Positions 1-9,465 are shown, counted from the first letter of the stretch. The stretch is 64,000 bases of DNA from Leucobacter edaphi (GCF_016522535.1 NZ_JAEHOI010000002.1:124001-188000), one strand, 5' to 3'. Notes: a model not told the origin generated them from the letters alone. A program made the numbers and translations.

Positions 1-344
1 GCAACCAGTGGACGCTCGAGATCCCCGAGTCGGGCGGCATGATCGCCGCGGACTCGTTCACGGTCCCGAACGGCACCTCAGCCGCGGCAAAGAAGCGGGT
101 CGAGGAGATGATCGACTACTACTACGATCCCGAGGTCATGGCCAAGGTCGCCGACTACGCGACCTTCATCCCGCCGGTGAAGGGCACGCAGCAGGCGATG
201 GAGAAGATCAACCCGGAGAACGCGAAGAACCCGTTGATCTTCCCGACCGACGAGGACTGGAAGCGTCTCCACTCCTTCCGCACACTCACGGCCGAGGAAG
301 ACAAGAAGTACTCGACCGCATTCCAGAACGTTTTGGGGCTCTAA
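1..344 (+). CDS. potD: Polyamine ABC transporter substrate-binding protein, C-terminal fragment
   Basis: This is the 3' end of a gene whose start lies before the window; the reading frame begins at base 3 and stops with TAA at 342-344, leaving about 113 residues. The visible part looks like the last lobe of a PotD/PotF-type extracytoplasmic spermidine/putrescine binding protein: residues such as IPESGGMIAADSFTVPNG match the family segment in which a captured solute is described before a helix-rich C-terminus. The assignment rests largely on context, since genes for a PotA-type ATPase and PotB/PotC-type permeases follow immediately, with only 3 nt between this stop and the next ATG. The binding pocket and signal peptide are not in view, so substrate identity is inferred. 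Confidence 0.82.
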   Translation, partial: NQWTLEIPESGGMIAADSFTVPNGTSAAAKKRVEEMIDYYYDPEVMAKVADYATFIPPVKGTQQAMEKINPENAKNPLIFPTDEDWKRLHSFRTLTAEEDKKYSTAFQNVLGL

Positions 345-347
345 CTC

Positions 348-1529
348 ATGGCAGCACACGGCGATTTCGCCTCGGCAGGCGCCGACCTCCAGCTGGTCGG
401 CATTCACAAGCGGTTCCCGGGTTTCACCGCGATCGAACACCTCGATCTCTCAATCCCGGCCGGCTCGTTCTTCGCGCTCCTCGGCCCCTCGGGCTGCGGC
501 AAGACCACGACCCTTCGGCTCGTCGCGGGGCTCGAGGACCCGACCGCGGGACAGATTCTCATCGGCGGCACGGACGTGAGCGCGCTCAAGCCGCACAAGC
601 GCCAGGTCAACACGGTATTCCAGTCCTACGCGCTGTTCCCGCACATGACGGTCCTCGAGAACGTCGCGTTCGGGCTGCGGCGGCGCAGGATCGGCGATCC
701 CGTGGCGAAGGCGCACGATGCGCTCAGGCTCGTGGAACTCGATCACGTCGCTGACCGGAAGCCCGCACAGCTCTCGGGCGGCCAGCAGCAGCGCGTCGCG
801 CTCGCGCGCGCGGTCGTGAACCGCCCGGCGCTGCTGCTGCTCGATGAGCCGCTCGGTGCGCTCGATCTCAAGCTCCGCCGCCAGATGCAGCAGGAGCTCA
901 AGCAGATCCAGCAGGAGGTCGGTCTGACCTTCCTCCACGTGACCCACGACCAGGAAGAGGCCATGACGATGGCCGATACGGTCGCGGTCATGAACAAGGG
1001 CCGGATCGAGCAGATGGGCGCCCCCGAGGAGCTGTATGAGCTCCCGAAGACGGTGTTCGTTGCGAACTTCCTGGGGCAGTCCAACCTGTTCTCCGTGCGC
1101 GTCACCGGCGAGACCGACCAGGTCATCCACACGGACTTCGAGGGCACGAGGATCTCCGTTCCCCGCGCCCGTTCGGAGCGGACGAGCGGCGACATCACGG
1201 TGGGCGTGCGCCCTGAGAAGCTCACCCTGTCGCGGGAGGTGCCGGCGAACACTGCCGAAACGAACGTGATCGGCCCCGGCCGCATCACCGACGTCTCCTT
1301 CATCGGCGTGAGTACCCAGTACACGGTCGAGGTGCCGGGCGCCGGTCCCGTGCAGGTGTTCGCGCAGAACCTTCAGGCCGGACCCGGCGCCGCGCTCGGC
1401 GACGAGGTGTGGCTGAGCTGGCTCGTCGAGCACACGTTCGGACTCTCCGATGACCGACTCGAGACGGGGGCGCTGTCCTCCGAACTCTCGACGCAGGCGA
1501 TCGCGACCCGGGCCGCGCTCGCCGAATAA
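348..1529 (+). CDS. potA: Polyamine ABC transporter ATP-binding protein PotA
   Basis: ATPase subunit of an importer for spermidine/putrescine, acting on the cytoplasmic face of the membrane. The 393 residues carry a complete ABC cassette: Walker A GPSGCGKTT at 46-54, Q-loop Gln92, signature LSGGQ at 142-146 and Walker B LLLLDEP at 162-168. Residues from about 280 onward form the TOBE-type C-terminal domain found in PotA/MalK ATPases of importers. The length fits PotA. The ATG lies 3 nt after the potD stop and the stop is 9 nt before potB, so the genes are surely co-transcribed. Substrate specificity (polyamine against another small cation) is inferred from the PotB/PotC-like permeases. Confidence 0.9.
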   Translation: MAAHGDFASAGADLQLVGIHKRFPGFTAIEHLDLSIPAGSFFALLGPSGCGKTTTLRLVAGLEDPTAGQILIGGTDVSALKPHKRQVNTVFQSYALFPHMTVLENVAFGLRRRRIGDPVAKAHDALRLVELDHVADRKPAQLSGGQQQRVALARAVVNRPALLLLDEPLGALDLKLRRQMQQELKQIQQEVGLTFLHVTHDQEEAMTMADTVAVMNKGRIEQMGAPEELYELPKTVFVANFLGQSNLFSVRVTGETDQVIHTDFEGTRISVPRARSERTSGDITVGVRPEKLTLSREVPANTAETNVIGPGRITDVSFIGVSTQYTVEVPGAGPVQVFAQNLQAGPGAALGDEVWLSWLVEHTFGLSDDRLETGALSSELSTQAIATRAALAE

Positions 1530-1538
1530 GGAGACGAC

Positions 1539-2399
1539 ATGGCATTCACCGCGTTCTCCGGCAACACGAAAGTTGTCGAGCAGGCGCCGCGGAAGAACGG
1601 CTGGGTCGCCCTGGTGCTCCTGGCACCGGGCATCGCCTACATGCTGCTCTTCTTCGTCGCCCCGTTCATCCAGCTGGCGATCACCTCGCTCCAGGCGCCC
1701 GACGCGAGCGGAGGGATCGGTCAGTACGTGCCGGCCCTCGAGTTCTCGAACTACTGGGCGGCGCTTCAGGAGTACTGGCCGCACCTGCTGCGCTCCTTCA
1801 TCTACGCCGTCGTCGCGACGATCATTGGCCTCCTCATCAGCTACCCGCTGGCGTATCTGATCGGCGTGAAGGTGCGGTCGAAGCCGATGCTGCAGGGGAT
1901 CCTGCTGATCCTCGTGGTCGCGCCGTTCTTCATCAGCTTCCTGCTGCGGACGCTGGCGTGGAAGTCGATTCTGCCGAGCGATTTCGTCGGCACGCACTTC
2001 TCGGTCATCTTCGGCCTCGTCTACAACTTCATCCCCTTCATGGTGCTGCCCATGTTCTCGTCGCTCCAGGCGCTCGATCTGCGGCTGCTCGAGGCGGGAT
2101 CGGATCTGTACGCGTCGCCGGTGACGACCTTCCGCAGGGTCACGCTGCCCCTGTCGATGCCGGGCATCGTCTCGGGCACGCTGCTGAGCTTCATCCCGAT
2201 GTCGGGCGACTACGTGAACGCGTCTCGCGAGTTCCTGGGCGGGACGTCGACGACGATGGTCGGCAACGTCATCGAGTCGAACTTCCTGCAGACGCAGAAC
2301 TATCCGATGGCCGCGGCGCTATCGATCATCCTGATGGGCATCATTCTGATCATCGTGGCCACATACGTGCGCAAGAGCGGGGCGGAGGATCTGCTGTGA
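1539..2399 (+). CDS. potB: Polyamine ABC transporter permease PotB
   Basis: Integral membrane permease of the Pot importer, 286 residues, with about six hydrophobic segments; the first is near residues 26-48. The cytoplasmic EAA loop that docks onto the ATPase is visible as EAGSDLYASPVTTFRRVTLP followed by a Pro-Gly pair, in the expected position about two thirds along the protein. An AAGGAG-type ribosome site (taaggagacgac) precedes the ATG. It overlaps potC through a GTGA junction. Family knowledge places it with PotC as a heterodimeric channel. Confidence 0.88.
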   Translation: MAFTAFSGNTKVVEQAPRKNGWVALVLLAPGIAYMLLFFVAPFIQLAITSLQAPDASGGIGQYVPALEFSNYWAALQEYWPHLLRSFIYAVVATIIGLLISYPLAYLIGVKVRSKPMLQGILLILVVAPFFISFLLRTLAWKSILPSDFVGTHFSVIFGLVYNFIPFMVLPMFSSLQALDLRLLEAGSDLYASPVTTFRRVTLPLSMPGIVSGTLLSFIPMSGDYVNASREFLGGTSTTMVGNVIESNFLQTQNYPMAAALSIILMGIILIIVATYVRKSGAEDLL

Positions 2400-3196
2400 A
2401 GAACTTCTCACTCGGAAAGGCGTTCGTGCCGGTGGTGGCGGCGATTGCGCTCATCTACCTGCTGCTGCCGATCGCGCACGTCATCGTGTTCTCGTTCAAC
2501 GACGCCGGGCGCAACAACATCATCTGGCGGGGGTTCACCCTCGACAACTGGCAGAACCCGTGTGGCGCGCCGCAGGTCTGCACCGCGTTCGGGAACAGCC
2601 TCCTCGTCGGCGCGGTGGCGACGGTCGTCGCGACGACGCTCGGCACCCTGATCGCGATCGCCCTCGTGCGGTACCGCTTCAAGTTCCGCTCGACCGTCTC
2701 GCTGCTCCTCTTCACGCCGATGGCGACCCCGGAGGTCGTGCTGGGCGCCGGTCTGGCCGCGCAGTTCCTGCTCGCGGGCGTGGAGAAGGGGATCGGCACG
2801 ATCATCCTGGCGCACACGATGTTCTGCATCTCCTACGTGGTCGTCGCGGTGAAGGCGCGCGTCGCCTCGCTCGATCCCGCGATCGAGGAGGCGGGGCGTG
2901 ACCTGTACGCCTCGCCGGGCCAGGTGTTCTGGCGGGTCACGCTGCCGATGCTCATGCCGGGCATCATCGGTGCGGCGCTGCTGAGCTTCGCGCTGTCGTT
3001 CGATGACTTCATCATCACGAATTTCAACGCCGGCACGGCGACCACGTTCCCGAAGTTCATCTACGTGTCGGCACTCAAGGGTGTTCCCGCGCAGGCGAAC
3101 GTGCTCGCGTCGATCGTGTTCGTCGGCGCACTGCTCCTCGTGATCATCGTCCAGATGGTGAACATCAACAAGAAGAAGCGGCTCGCCAGGCAGTAG
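2396..3196 (+). CDS. potC: Polyamine ABC transporter permease PotC
   Basis: Second permease subunit of the polyamine importer, 266 residues with about six transmembrane segments and the EAA docking motif EAGRDLYASPGQVFWRVTLP. The start is taken as GTG at 2396, overlapping the potB stop by four bases (GTGA); the longer open frame upstream is only the shadow of potB in another frame. The C-terminus ends in a short basic tail. It is the last gene of the operon, since a strong hairpin terminator begins 16 nt after the stop. Confidence 0.88.
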   Translation: MKNFSLGKAFVPVVAAIALIYLLLPIAHVIVFSFNDAGRNNIIWRGFTLDNWQNPCGAPQVCTAFGNSLLVGAVATVVATTLGTLIAIALVRYRFKFRSTVSLLLFTPMATPEVVLGAGLAAQFLLAGVEKGIGTIILAHTMFCISYVVVAVKARVASLDPAIEEAGRDLYASPGQVFWRVTLPMLMPGIIGAALLSFALSFDDFIITNFNAGTATTFPKFIYVSALKGVPAQANVLASIVFVGALLLVIIVQMVNINKKKRLARQ

Positions 3197-3211
3197 CGGC
3201 GCGCCGCCTCG

Positions 3212-3263
3212 GCAAGAAACCGCTCGGCTTCGGATTACGTCCCGAATCCGAGCGGTTTCTTGC
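3212..3263 (+). terminator. Strong intrinsic terminator after potC
   Basis: Two perfectly complementary 16-base arms (gcaagaaaccgctcgg at 3212-3227 and its complement at 3248-3263) flank a 20-base loop that itself holds a further short stem. The right arm carries a T-rich stretch (tttctt) and the left arm mirrors it, so the element could work in both directions. It closes the potABCD operon. Confidence 0.88.
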
Positions 3264-3474
3264 GTTCCCGTGAACATCGTGGCCGATTCGCCTCGAAACA
3301 CGCAGGATCTGCGGGAATCGGGATTCTCGGGGGGTTTGGCGCGGTGTTCACTTTGAGCGGGGCGCTCATGGGGTGCATGATGGTTGCTGTTGTGGGTTGC
3401 ACACCCATCTCATTCACGGCGCGAAGGGGCGCAATTCTCCCCGGAACGCGAATGCAGCCTGTTGAGGAGAATCA

Positions 3475-4902
3475 ATGTCGAATTCCGGGACGGCCGCCAA
3501 GCAGCGCGGAACCCTCAAGCGGAGCCTGGGGCTCTGGGCCATCGTCGGCCTGGGCCTCGGCTACATGACGCCGACGGTCGTGTTCGACACCTTCGGCATG
3601 GTCGGCCGCGACACGAACAACGTGGTCCCGCTCGCGTACCTCGTGGCGCTCGTGGTCATGGTGTTCACGGCGATCAGTTACGGCAAGATGTCCGGGGCGA
3701 TCCCGAGCGCCGGCTCGGCGTACACCTACGTGCGCGAGTCGATGCACCCGAACGCTGGCTTCATGGTCGGCTGGACCTCGCTCATCGACTACATGCTGCT
3801 GCCGATGGTGAACTGCCTCATCATCCGGAGCTACCTCGAAGCGTTCTTCCCGTCGGTTCCTGGCTGGATCTGGGTCGTCGTCTACTGCGTCGCCGTGACG
3901 ACGATCATCTACATCACGATGCGCGGCACCTCGAACGCGAACATGATCCTGCTCGTGTTCTCGATCCTCGTCATGGCGGTGTTCGTGGTCATGGTGTGGG
4001 TGCAGCTCTCGGGCGGCGCCGGCGTCGGCGGTGTCGTGTCGATGCAGCCGTTCCTGCACGACGGCGTCACGATGGGTGCCGTGCTCACGGGTGCCACGAT
4101 CGTCTGCTTCTCGTTCATCGGCTTCGACGCCGTCACGATGTACGCGGAGGAGGCGAAGACCCCGAAGATCATGCCGAAGGCGATCCTCTACACGGTGCTC
4201 CTCGGCGGTGGCATCTTCCTGGTCGCCGGCTACTTCACCCAGCTGCGCTTCCCCGATTGGAACGAGTTCGCCCCGGGCGGCGACATGCAGTACATCGAGG
4301 ACTCGACGCTGCCGCTCATCGGCGAGGCCGTGGGTGGCGATTGGCTGAAGGCGGTGCTCACGGCCGCGGGCTTCGCGGCGACGCTCGCCTCGGGTCTCGC
4401 CTCGCACGCTTCGGTGTCGCGCATGCTGCTCGTGATGGGCCGCAACAACGTCCTCCCGAAGAAGGTGTTCGGCTACATCAACCCGAAGACGCACACCCCG
4501 ACCTTCAACATCGTCCTGACCGGCGCGATCTGCCTGCTCGCGATCGCGTTCACACTCGAGATGATCGCCGCGTTCATCAACTACGGCGCGCTGATCGCCT
4601 TCACCTTCGTGAACCTGTCGGTGATCGCCTGGTTCGCGATCCGTCAGGGCCGCAGGAAGACCCCGAAGGACATCTTCCACTACATCGTCCTGCCCACGAT
4701 CGGCACCCTGATGACGGGCGTGCTGTGGGTGAACCTGCACCTCGACGCCCTGATCGGCGGCGTCATCTGGACCGTCCTCGGCTTCATCTACCTGGTCTTC
4801 CTGACGAAGGGATTCCGGAAGAAGGTCGCCGGCTTCGACGAGATCCAGCCGGTGACGGGCTTCAACAAGATTCCGGAAGAGGTGGGCGAGGAACTGCGCT
4901 AG
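3475..4902 (+). CDS. APC-family amino acid/polyamine permease
   Basis: Secondary transporter of the amino acid-polyamine-organocation superfamily: 475 residues with about twelve hydrophobic segments. The family's first-helix glycine-rich unwound region is visible (GLGLGYMTP near residues 25-33), as is a serine-alanine-glycine loop (IPSAGSAYTYV) in helix 3. The start is ATG 3475 with a clear ribosome site (gttgaggagaatca). A 212-bp spacer separates it from the potC terminator, so it has its own promoter, not identified. Position next to a polyamine importer suggests a putrescine or amino acid substrate, but the sequence cannot settle this. Its last 41 nt overlap the 3' end of the convergent gene at 4862-5530. 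Confidence 0.82.
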   Translation: MSNSGTAAKQRGTLKRSLGLWAIVGLGLGYMTPTVVFDTFGMVGRDTNNVVPLAYLVALVVMVFTAISYGKMSGAIPSAGSAYTYVRESMHPNAGFMVGWTSLIDYMLLPMVNCLIIRSYLEAFFPSVPGWIWVVVYCVAVTTIIYITMRGTSNANMILLVFSILVMAVFVVMVWVQLSGGAGVGGVVSMQPFLHDGVTMGAVLTGATIVCFSFIGFDAVTMYAEEAKTPKIMPKAILYTVLLGGGIFLVAGYFTQLRFPDWNEFAPGGDMQYIEDSTLPLIGEAVGGDWLKAVLTAAGFAATLASGLASHASVSRMLLVMGRNNVLPKKVFGYINPKTHTPTFNIVLTGAICLLAIAFTLEMIAAFINYGALIAFTFVNLSVIAWFAIRQGRRKTPKDIFHYIVLPTIGTLMTGVLWVNLHLDALIGGVIWTVLGFIYLVFLTKGFRKKVAGFDEIQPVTGFNKIPEEVGEELR

Positions 4903-5530
4903 CGGCTCCGCTCTCGGCCTTCCCCTTCGCTGCCCCTTCTCGGCCCCTCGCGCGACGCGCGGCGGGATCGAGGAGGGGCAGCGTGATGTTGCAGAGCGGC
5001 CCGATGAGCAGCGCGAAGGCAATGGTGCCGATGCCGACGTTACCGCCGAGGAGCCAGCCGACGACGAGGACCGTGAGCTCGACGGCCCCGCGCGCCGCCC
5101 AGATGGGCACGCCGTAGCGGGCGTTGATGCCGGTCATGAGGCCGTCGCGGGGCCCGGGACCGAGCTTCGCGCCGATGTAGATGCCGCTCGCGACGGCGAG
5201 GAGCACGAGCCCGATGACGAAGTAGCCGATCCGGAGCCACAGCACCTGGGTTACGGGGATGAGGAACAGGCCGAGTTCGATGCCGGGGCCGACGAGCAGG
5301 ATGTTCAGGATCGTGCCGAGGCCCGGGCGCTGGCGCAGGGGGATCCAGAGCAGCAGCACGAGGAACCCGATGAGGTTCGTGAGCAGGCCGATCCCGATGC
5401 CGGTCCGGAGCGAGACGCCCTGCGCGAGGACGGTCCAGGGGTCGACGCCGATCACGGCGCGGATCATGAACGCATCGGCGACGCCGTAGAGCAGCAGGCC
5501 GGGGATCAGGCGGGTGAGGCGGAGGAGCAT
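4862..5530 (-). CDS. yczE: YczE/YitT-like integral membrane protein
   Basis: Membrane protein of 222 residues with about five hydrophobic segments, matching the YczE family (COG2364), whose function is unknown. The start is the ATG at 5530 (MLLRLTRLIPGLLLYG); the open frame extends further upstream only by chance. Family members often carry the DGL-T-N-type loop seen here as GPRDGLMTGI. It is divergently transcribed from a MocR-type regulator 61 bp away, the arrangement typical of yczE-yczR pairs, so that regulator probably controls it. The C-terminal end is Arg/Ala/Gly-rich and runs 41 bp into the convergent permease gene. Confidence 0.75.
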   Translation of the reverse strand: MLLRLTRLIPGLLLYGVADAFMIRAVIGVDPWTVLAQGVSLRTGIGIGLLTNLIGFLVLLLWIPLRQRPGLGTILNILLVGPGIELGLFLIPVTQVLWLRIGYFVIGLVLLAVASGIYIGAKLGPGPRDGLMTGINARYGVPIWAARGAVELTVLVVGWLLGGNVGIGTIAFALLIGPLCNITLPLLDPAARRARGREGAAKGKAESGAASAVPRPPLPESC

Positions 5531-5537
5531 GGCTCCA

Positions 5538-5574
5538 GTCCATTCGATATTGGACCTGTAGACAAGATGCCAAT
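5538..5574. promoter_or_regulatory. Candidate MocR operator in the yczE/yczR divergent spacer
   Basis: The 61-bp gap between the divergent genes holds gtcca/tggac (5538-5542 and 5551-5555) and attgg/ccaat (5549-5553 and 5570-5574) inverted pairs. MocR regulators usually bind short repeats in exactly such divergent spacers. The assignment is by position and symmetry only. Confidence 0.4.
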
Positions 5575-5591
5575 CAACATATAGTGGCCTC

Positions 5592-7040
5592 ATGGTCGCC
5601 TCGGGAGTTATCAGCCAGCGCCTCGGCGCGCGCCGCCTCGTCGAACTGCTCGGCGACTGGCGCGACGGAGGCGTCGGATACGAGGAGCTCAGCGGGTCGA
5701 TTGCGTTGCTGGTCAGGGACGGGGCGATCCAGCCGGGCACCGTGCTTCCCGCCGAGCGCCAGCTCGCGGAGGCGCTGGGCGTGAGCCGCACGACCGTGAG
5801 CGCCGGGTACCGGCGCTTGCGCGAGGCGCGCGTCGCCCTGTCGCGCCAGGGCTCGGGAACCGTCGTGCGCGCCCGGCCCGCTGGACCCTCCGGAACCGAG
5901 GAACCCGGCGCCGGGGGAGCGATCGACCTGACCGTTGCGTGCCCTGAGCCGTGGGGCGGCCTGCCCGAGCTCGGCGCGCTCGCCCTCGCCGGCCACCCCG
6001 AGGTGTTCGCGCAGCGCGGCTACGACACGATCGGCCGGCCCGATCTGCGCGCGGAGATCGCCGCGCGCTACGCGGCGCGTGGCCTGCCGACCTCGCCAGA
6101 GCAGATCATGGTCACCCTCGGCGCCCAGCACGCGATCTTCCTGATCGCGCGGACGATCCTCGGGAGGGGCGACCGCAGCCTCATCGAGGCCCCGAGCTAT
6201 CCCCACGCCCGCGAGGCGCTCGCCGCGACGGGCGCGCTCATCGCCGAGGTCCCCGTCGGGGAAGGCGCGGCCGCCGCGCGTCTCGACACCGTGAGGCGGG
6301 TGAGCCCGCGGCTCGCGTACCTGATCCCCGACCATCACAATCCGACGGGGGAGAGCATTCCCGAGGCCGATCGGGCCGCCCTAATCGCCGCGTTCGCGGA
6401 GCGCGGCTCGCTCGTGATCGCCGACGAGACGACCGCGGAGCTCACCCTCGGGGGCGCGCGTTCCGTGCGCCCGTTCGCGGCGGCCGCCGAGGGCACGTGG
6501 CACGCGGACGCCGTCGTCACGGTCGGCTCGCTCGGCAAGACCGTGTGGGGCGGGCTGCGGATCGGCTGGATTCGCGCCTCGACGGCCCTGATCGAGCGCT
6601 TCGAGGCGTCCAGGCGAACCGGCGATCTCGGAACGGGTGCCTGGGAGCAGGTGCTCGCGCTGCGCGCGCTCGAGCGATACGACGAGATCCTGACGGAGCG
6701 CAGCACGCAGCTCACGGCCCGCCACCGCGTGCTTCGCGAGCAGCTCGCCGCGCACCTTCCCGGCTGGCGTTCGCCCGACGCCGAGGGCGGGGTCAGTCTC
6801 TGGGTCGACCTCGGAGAGCCCAGGAGTTCCGCGCTCTGCCGGGAGAGCGCTCGCCGCGGCGTCCGGCTCGCCCCGGGGCCGCGGTTCGGCGCGCCCGGCG
6901 TGTTCGAGCGCTTCGTGCGGCTGCCGTTCACCGCGCAGGAGGACGAGCTCGTCGCGGCGATCGGCACGCTCGCGGAGTCCTGGACCTCCAGATCAGAGGC
7001 CGGATCGGGGGGATCGCTCCCGGGCGCGGGGCTCGTCTAG
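5592..7040 (+). CDS. yczR: MocR-family transcriptional regulator (GntR HTH + aminotransferase fold)
   Basis: Regulator of 482 residues with an N-terminal GntR-type winged helix (about residues 20-95, with [18 protein letters not shown]) joined to a fold-type I aminotransferase domain. Key PLP residues are visible: HNPTG at 249-253, the cofactor-nitrogen aspartate in ADET at 277-280, and the Schiff-base lysine Lys316 in [16 protein letters not shown]. Members sense PLP or an amino acid adduct and regulate the adjacent gene; here that is the divergent yczE-like gene. This pairing argues for the YczR subgroup rather than PdxR or GabR. The gene symbol is given by context and is less certain than the MocR family call. 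Confidence 0.82.
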   Translation: MVASGVISQRLGARRLVELLGDWRDGGVGYEELSGSIALLVRDGAIQPGTVLPAERQLAEALGVSRTTVSAGYRRLREARVALSRQGSGTVVRARPAGPSGTEEPGAGGAIDLTVACPEPWGGLPELGALALAGHPEVFAQRGYDTIGRPDLRAEIAARYAARGLPTSPEQIMVTLGAQHAIFLIARTILGRGDRSLIEAPSYPHAREALAATGALIAEVPVGEGAAAARLDTVRRVSPRLAYLIPDHHNPTGESIPEADRAALIAAFAERGSLVIADETTAELTLGGARSVRPFAAAAEGTWHADAVVTVGSLGKTVWGGLRIGWIRASTALIERFEASRRTGDLGTGAWEQVLALRALERYDEILTERSTQLTARHRVLREQLAAHLPGWRSPDAEGGVSLWVDLGEPRSSALCRESARRGVRLAPGPRFGAPGVFERFVRLPFTAQEDELVAAIGTLAESWTSRSEAGSGGSLPGAGLV

Positions 7041-7094
7041 TACCGCGAGCGGCGCTTCCGGAGGGGGCTTCCGCGCCGCGACCCTCGCAGGCGA

Positions 7095-7100
7095 TAGAAT
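7095..7100 (+). promoter_or_regulatory. -10 element of prfB
   Basis: TAGAAT lies 8 nt before the prfB ATG, so the transcript would start at or within a base or two of the start codon. No Shine-Dalgarno sequence precedes the ATG. Confidence 0.6.
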
Positions 7101-7108
7101 CGGGGATC

Positions 7109-8218
7109 ATGCTCGACCTCGATCTCAACGCCCGCATCAAAGCCGTGCGCGCCAGCTACGCCGACATCGCCGCAGTCTCCGACCTTCCGCGGCTCGATCG
7201 CGAGATCGCGGAGCTCGAGGAGCAGGCCGTCGCGCCGAACCTGTGGGACGATCCCGAGGCCGCGCAGAAGGTCACGAGCGGGCTCTCGCACCGCCAGGCC
7301 CGTGTGAAGCGCCTGCGCGGCGTCGAGTCCCGGCTCGATGACCTCGACGTGCTCCTGGAGCTCGCCCTCGAAATGGAGGACGAGGAGTCCGCGGCCGAGG
7401 CCGAGGCCGAGCTCGCCTCCCTCGAGTCGCTCGTGCAGGACCTCGAAGTCCAGACCATGCTGTCGGGGGAGTACGACGAGCGCTCGGCCGTCGTCACGAT
7501 CCGCTCGGGCGCCGGCGGCGACGACGCCACCGACTTCGCGGAGATGCTGCTCCGCATGTACCTGCGGTGGGCCGAGCATCGCGGATACTCGACGAAGATG
7601 ATGGACACCTCCTACGCGGAGGGCGCCGGCATCAAGTCGGCGACGTTCGAGGTGGACGCGCCCTACGCCTTCGGCACGCTCTCCGTCGAGGCCGGCACGC
7701 ACCGCCTCGCCCGGATCAGCCCCTTCGGCTCCGCGGACAAGCGGCAGACGAGCTTCGCCGGGGTCGAGGTGATCCCGCTCCTCGAGGAGGCGACGGAGGT
7801 GGAGATCCCCGAGACCGATATCCGCGTCGACGTCTACCGCTCCTCGGGCCCCGGCGGCCAGTCGGTCAACACGACCGACTCGGCCGTTCGCCTCACGCAC
7901 ATCCCCACGGGGATCGTCGTGTCGATGCAGAACGAGAAGTCGCAGATCCAGAACCGCGCAGCGGCCATGCGCGTGCTGCAGACCCGGCTCCTCCTGCTCC
8001 AGCGCGAAGAGGAAGCCGCGAAGAAGAAGGAGCTCGCCGGCTCCATCACGGCGAGCTGGGGAGACCAGATCAGGTCGTATTTCCTGTACGGTCAGCAGCT
8101 CGTGAAAGACCTCCGCACGGGCCACGAGTCCTCGCAGCCGGACGCCGTGTTCGACGGCGATCTCGACGGCTTCATCGCCGCGGGAATCCGCTGGCGCTCG
8201 CTCAGCAAGGACGACTAA
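7109..8218 (+). CDS. prfB: Peptide chain release factor 2
   Basis: Releases completed proteins from ribosomes stopped at UGA or UAA. The 369-residue product carries the RF2-specific stop-recognition motif SPF at 204-206 ([14 protein letters not shown]) and the catalytic GGQ at 249-251 ([10 protein letters not shown]). Length and both motifs identify RF2 rather than RF1. The frame is continuous from ATG 7109; there is no in-frame UGA and hence no programmed +1 frameshift of the kind used for autoregulation in many other bacteria. Next downstream is ftsE, a neighbour order common in actinomycetes. A -10 element 8 nt before the ATG suggests a leaderless or nearly leaderless mRNA. Confidence 0.96.
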   Translation: MLDLDLNARIKAVRASYADIAAVSDLPRLDREIAELEEQAVAPNLWDDPEAAQKVTSGLSHRQARVKRLRGVESRLDDLDVLLELALEMEDEESAAEAEAELASLESLVQDLEVQTMLSGEYDERSAVVTIRSGAGGDDATDFAEMLLRMYLRWAEHRGYSTKMMDTSYAEGAGIKSATFEVDAPYAFGTLSVEAGTHRLARISPFGSADKRQTSFAGVEVIPLLEEATEVEIPETDIRVDVYRSSGPGGQSVNTTDSAVRLTHIPTGIVVSMQNEKSQIQNRAAAMRVLQTRLLLLQREEEAAKKKELAGSITASWGDQIRSYFLYGQQLVKDLRTGHESSQPDAVFDGDLDGFIAAGIRWRSLSKDD

Positions 8219-8304
8219 GCGTTTCCTGGGAGGATCGAGAAACCCCGAAGACTCAGCGCGCCTCAACGTTTGCGGGCCCCCCGGCGCGTATTGTCTGAGT
8301 CGTC

Positions 8305-9465
8305 ATGATCCTCTTCGAGAACGTCACCAAGAAATACCGGGGCACGGCGAGACCCGCGCTCGAATCGATCGACCTCAATATCGATCGCGGCGAGTTCGTC
8401 TTCATCGTCGGTGCCTCCGGTTCAGGGAAGTCCAGTTGCCTGCGGTTGATCCTCCGCGAGGATCAGCCGAGCACGGGCAAGATCCACGTCCTGGGGCAGG
8501 ACCTCAGCAAGATCTCCTCGCGCAAGGTCCCCTATTTCCGTCGCAACCTGGGAACCGTGTTCCAGGACTTCCGCCTGCTCACGAATAAGACCGTGTACGA
8601 CAACGTCGCGTTCACCCTGCAGGTGATCGGGAAGTCGCGCGGCTTCATCCAGGAGGCCGTCCCCGACACGCTCGAAATGGTGGGCCTCGCGAACAAGGGC
8701 AAGCGCTTCCCCCACGAGCTCTCCGGCGGCGAGCAGCAGCGCGTCGCGATCGCGCGCGCGATCGTCAACAAGCCGGCGATTCTGCTGGCCGACGAGCCGA
8801 CGGGCAACCTCGACCCGGCGACGAGCCTCGGCATCATGCAGCTGCTCCGCGCCATCAACGCCTCGGGCACCACGGTCGTGATGGCCACGCACGAGGCGGC
8901 GTTCGTTGACATCATGCAGCAGCGCGTCGTCGAGCTCTCGCAGGGCGTCATCGTCCGCGACGAGGTCGGCGGCGGCTACGGCGAGACGGCGTCGATCCCG
9001 GTTGCGGATCTCTCGGAGGAGGGAATCCAGGTGCTGCGCACCACGGAGGCCGTGGTGCGTGCAGCGCTCTCGCCCGACATGATCGGCCAGGGCGCACGCC
9101 AGGAGGGCGAGGAGGGCGACGGCGACCTCGCCGACGCGCAGCTCGCGTCCGAGATGGCTCCCGCCGACGAGTATCCCGCTGCGCTGCCCGAGCAGGCTCC
9201 TGCCGCGCAGCAGCAGCAGCCGCGAGCGGGGGAGCGGGCGGCCTCCGTGTACGAGGAGCCGCATCCGTTCGGAGAGGACGACGCCGACATCGACGATCTC
9301 GACGAGACCATCGCGGCCGGCGGGCCCAACGCCCGCAAGATTCCCACGTTCCTCGACCCGGATCGGAACATCGACCCGGTGAAGATGTCGGAGACGGGAA
9401 GCCTGGCCGAGCACCTCGGGCTGCGCGGCAAGGACGATGAGACGGATGTGGGGCCGGCACGATGA
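8305..9465 (+). CDS. ftsE: Cell division ATP-binding protein FtsE with C-terminal extension
   Basis: ABC-type ATPase that, with FtsX, couples divisome activity to peptidoglycan hydrolases at the septum. Walker A GASGSGKSS (36-44), signature LSGGEQQRVAIARA (from 139) and Walker B ILLADEP (159-165) are intact. FtsE usually has about 220-230 residues; this one has 386. The extra roughly 160 residues are acidic and Ala/Gln/Pro-rich, including a run AAQQQQPRAGERAA, and look disordered. The extension is genuinely coding because the frame runs without interruption into the ATGA overlap with ftsX. A possible -10 (TATTGT, 8289-8294) lies 10 nt before the ATG. Confidence 0.95.
   Translation: MILFENVTKKYRGTARPALESIDLNIDRGEFVFIVGASGSGKSSCLRLILREDQPSTGKIHVLGQDLSKISSRKVPYFRRNLGTVFQDFRLLTNKTVYDNVAFTLQVIGKSRGFIQEAVPDTLEMVGLANKGKRFPHELSGGEQQRVAIARAIVNKPAILLADEPTGNLDPATSLGIMQLLRAINASGTTVVMATHEAAFVDIMQQRVVELSQGVIVRDEVGGGYGETASIPVADLSEEGIQVLRTTEAVVRAALSPDMIGQGARQEGEEGDGDLADAQLASEMAPADEYPAALPEQAPAAQQQQPRAGERAASVYEEPHPFGEDDADIDDLDETIAAGGPNARKIPTFLDPDRNIDPVKMSETGSLAEHLGLRGKDDETDVGPAR

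Noticed and set aside
4862-5791. Extended N-terminus of the YczE-like protein
   Set aside because: The extra residues are Ser/Pro/Arg-rich, span the regulator's start and the operator spacer; the membrane domain begins at 5530.
7109-8218. Programmed +1 frameshift in prfB
   Set aside because: The frame is uninterrupted from the ATG; there is no early in-frame TGA and no slippery CTTTGA.
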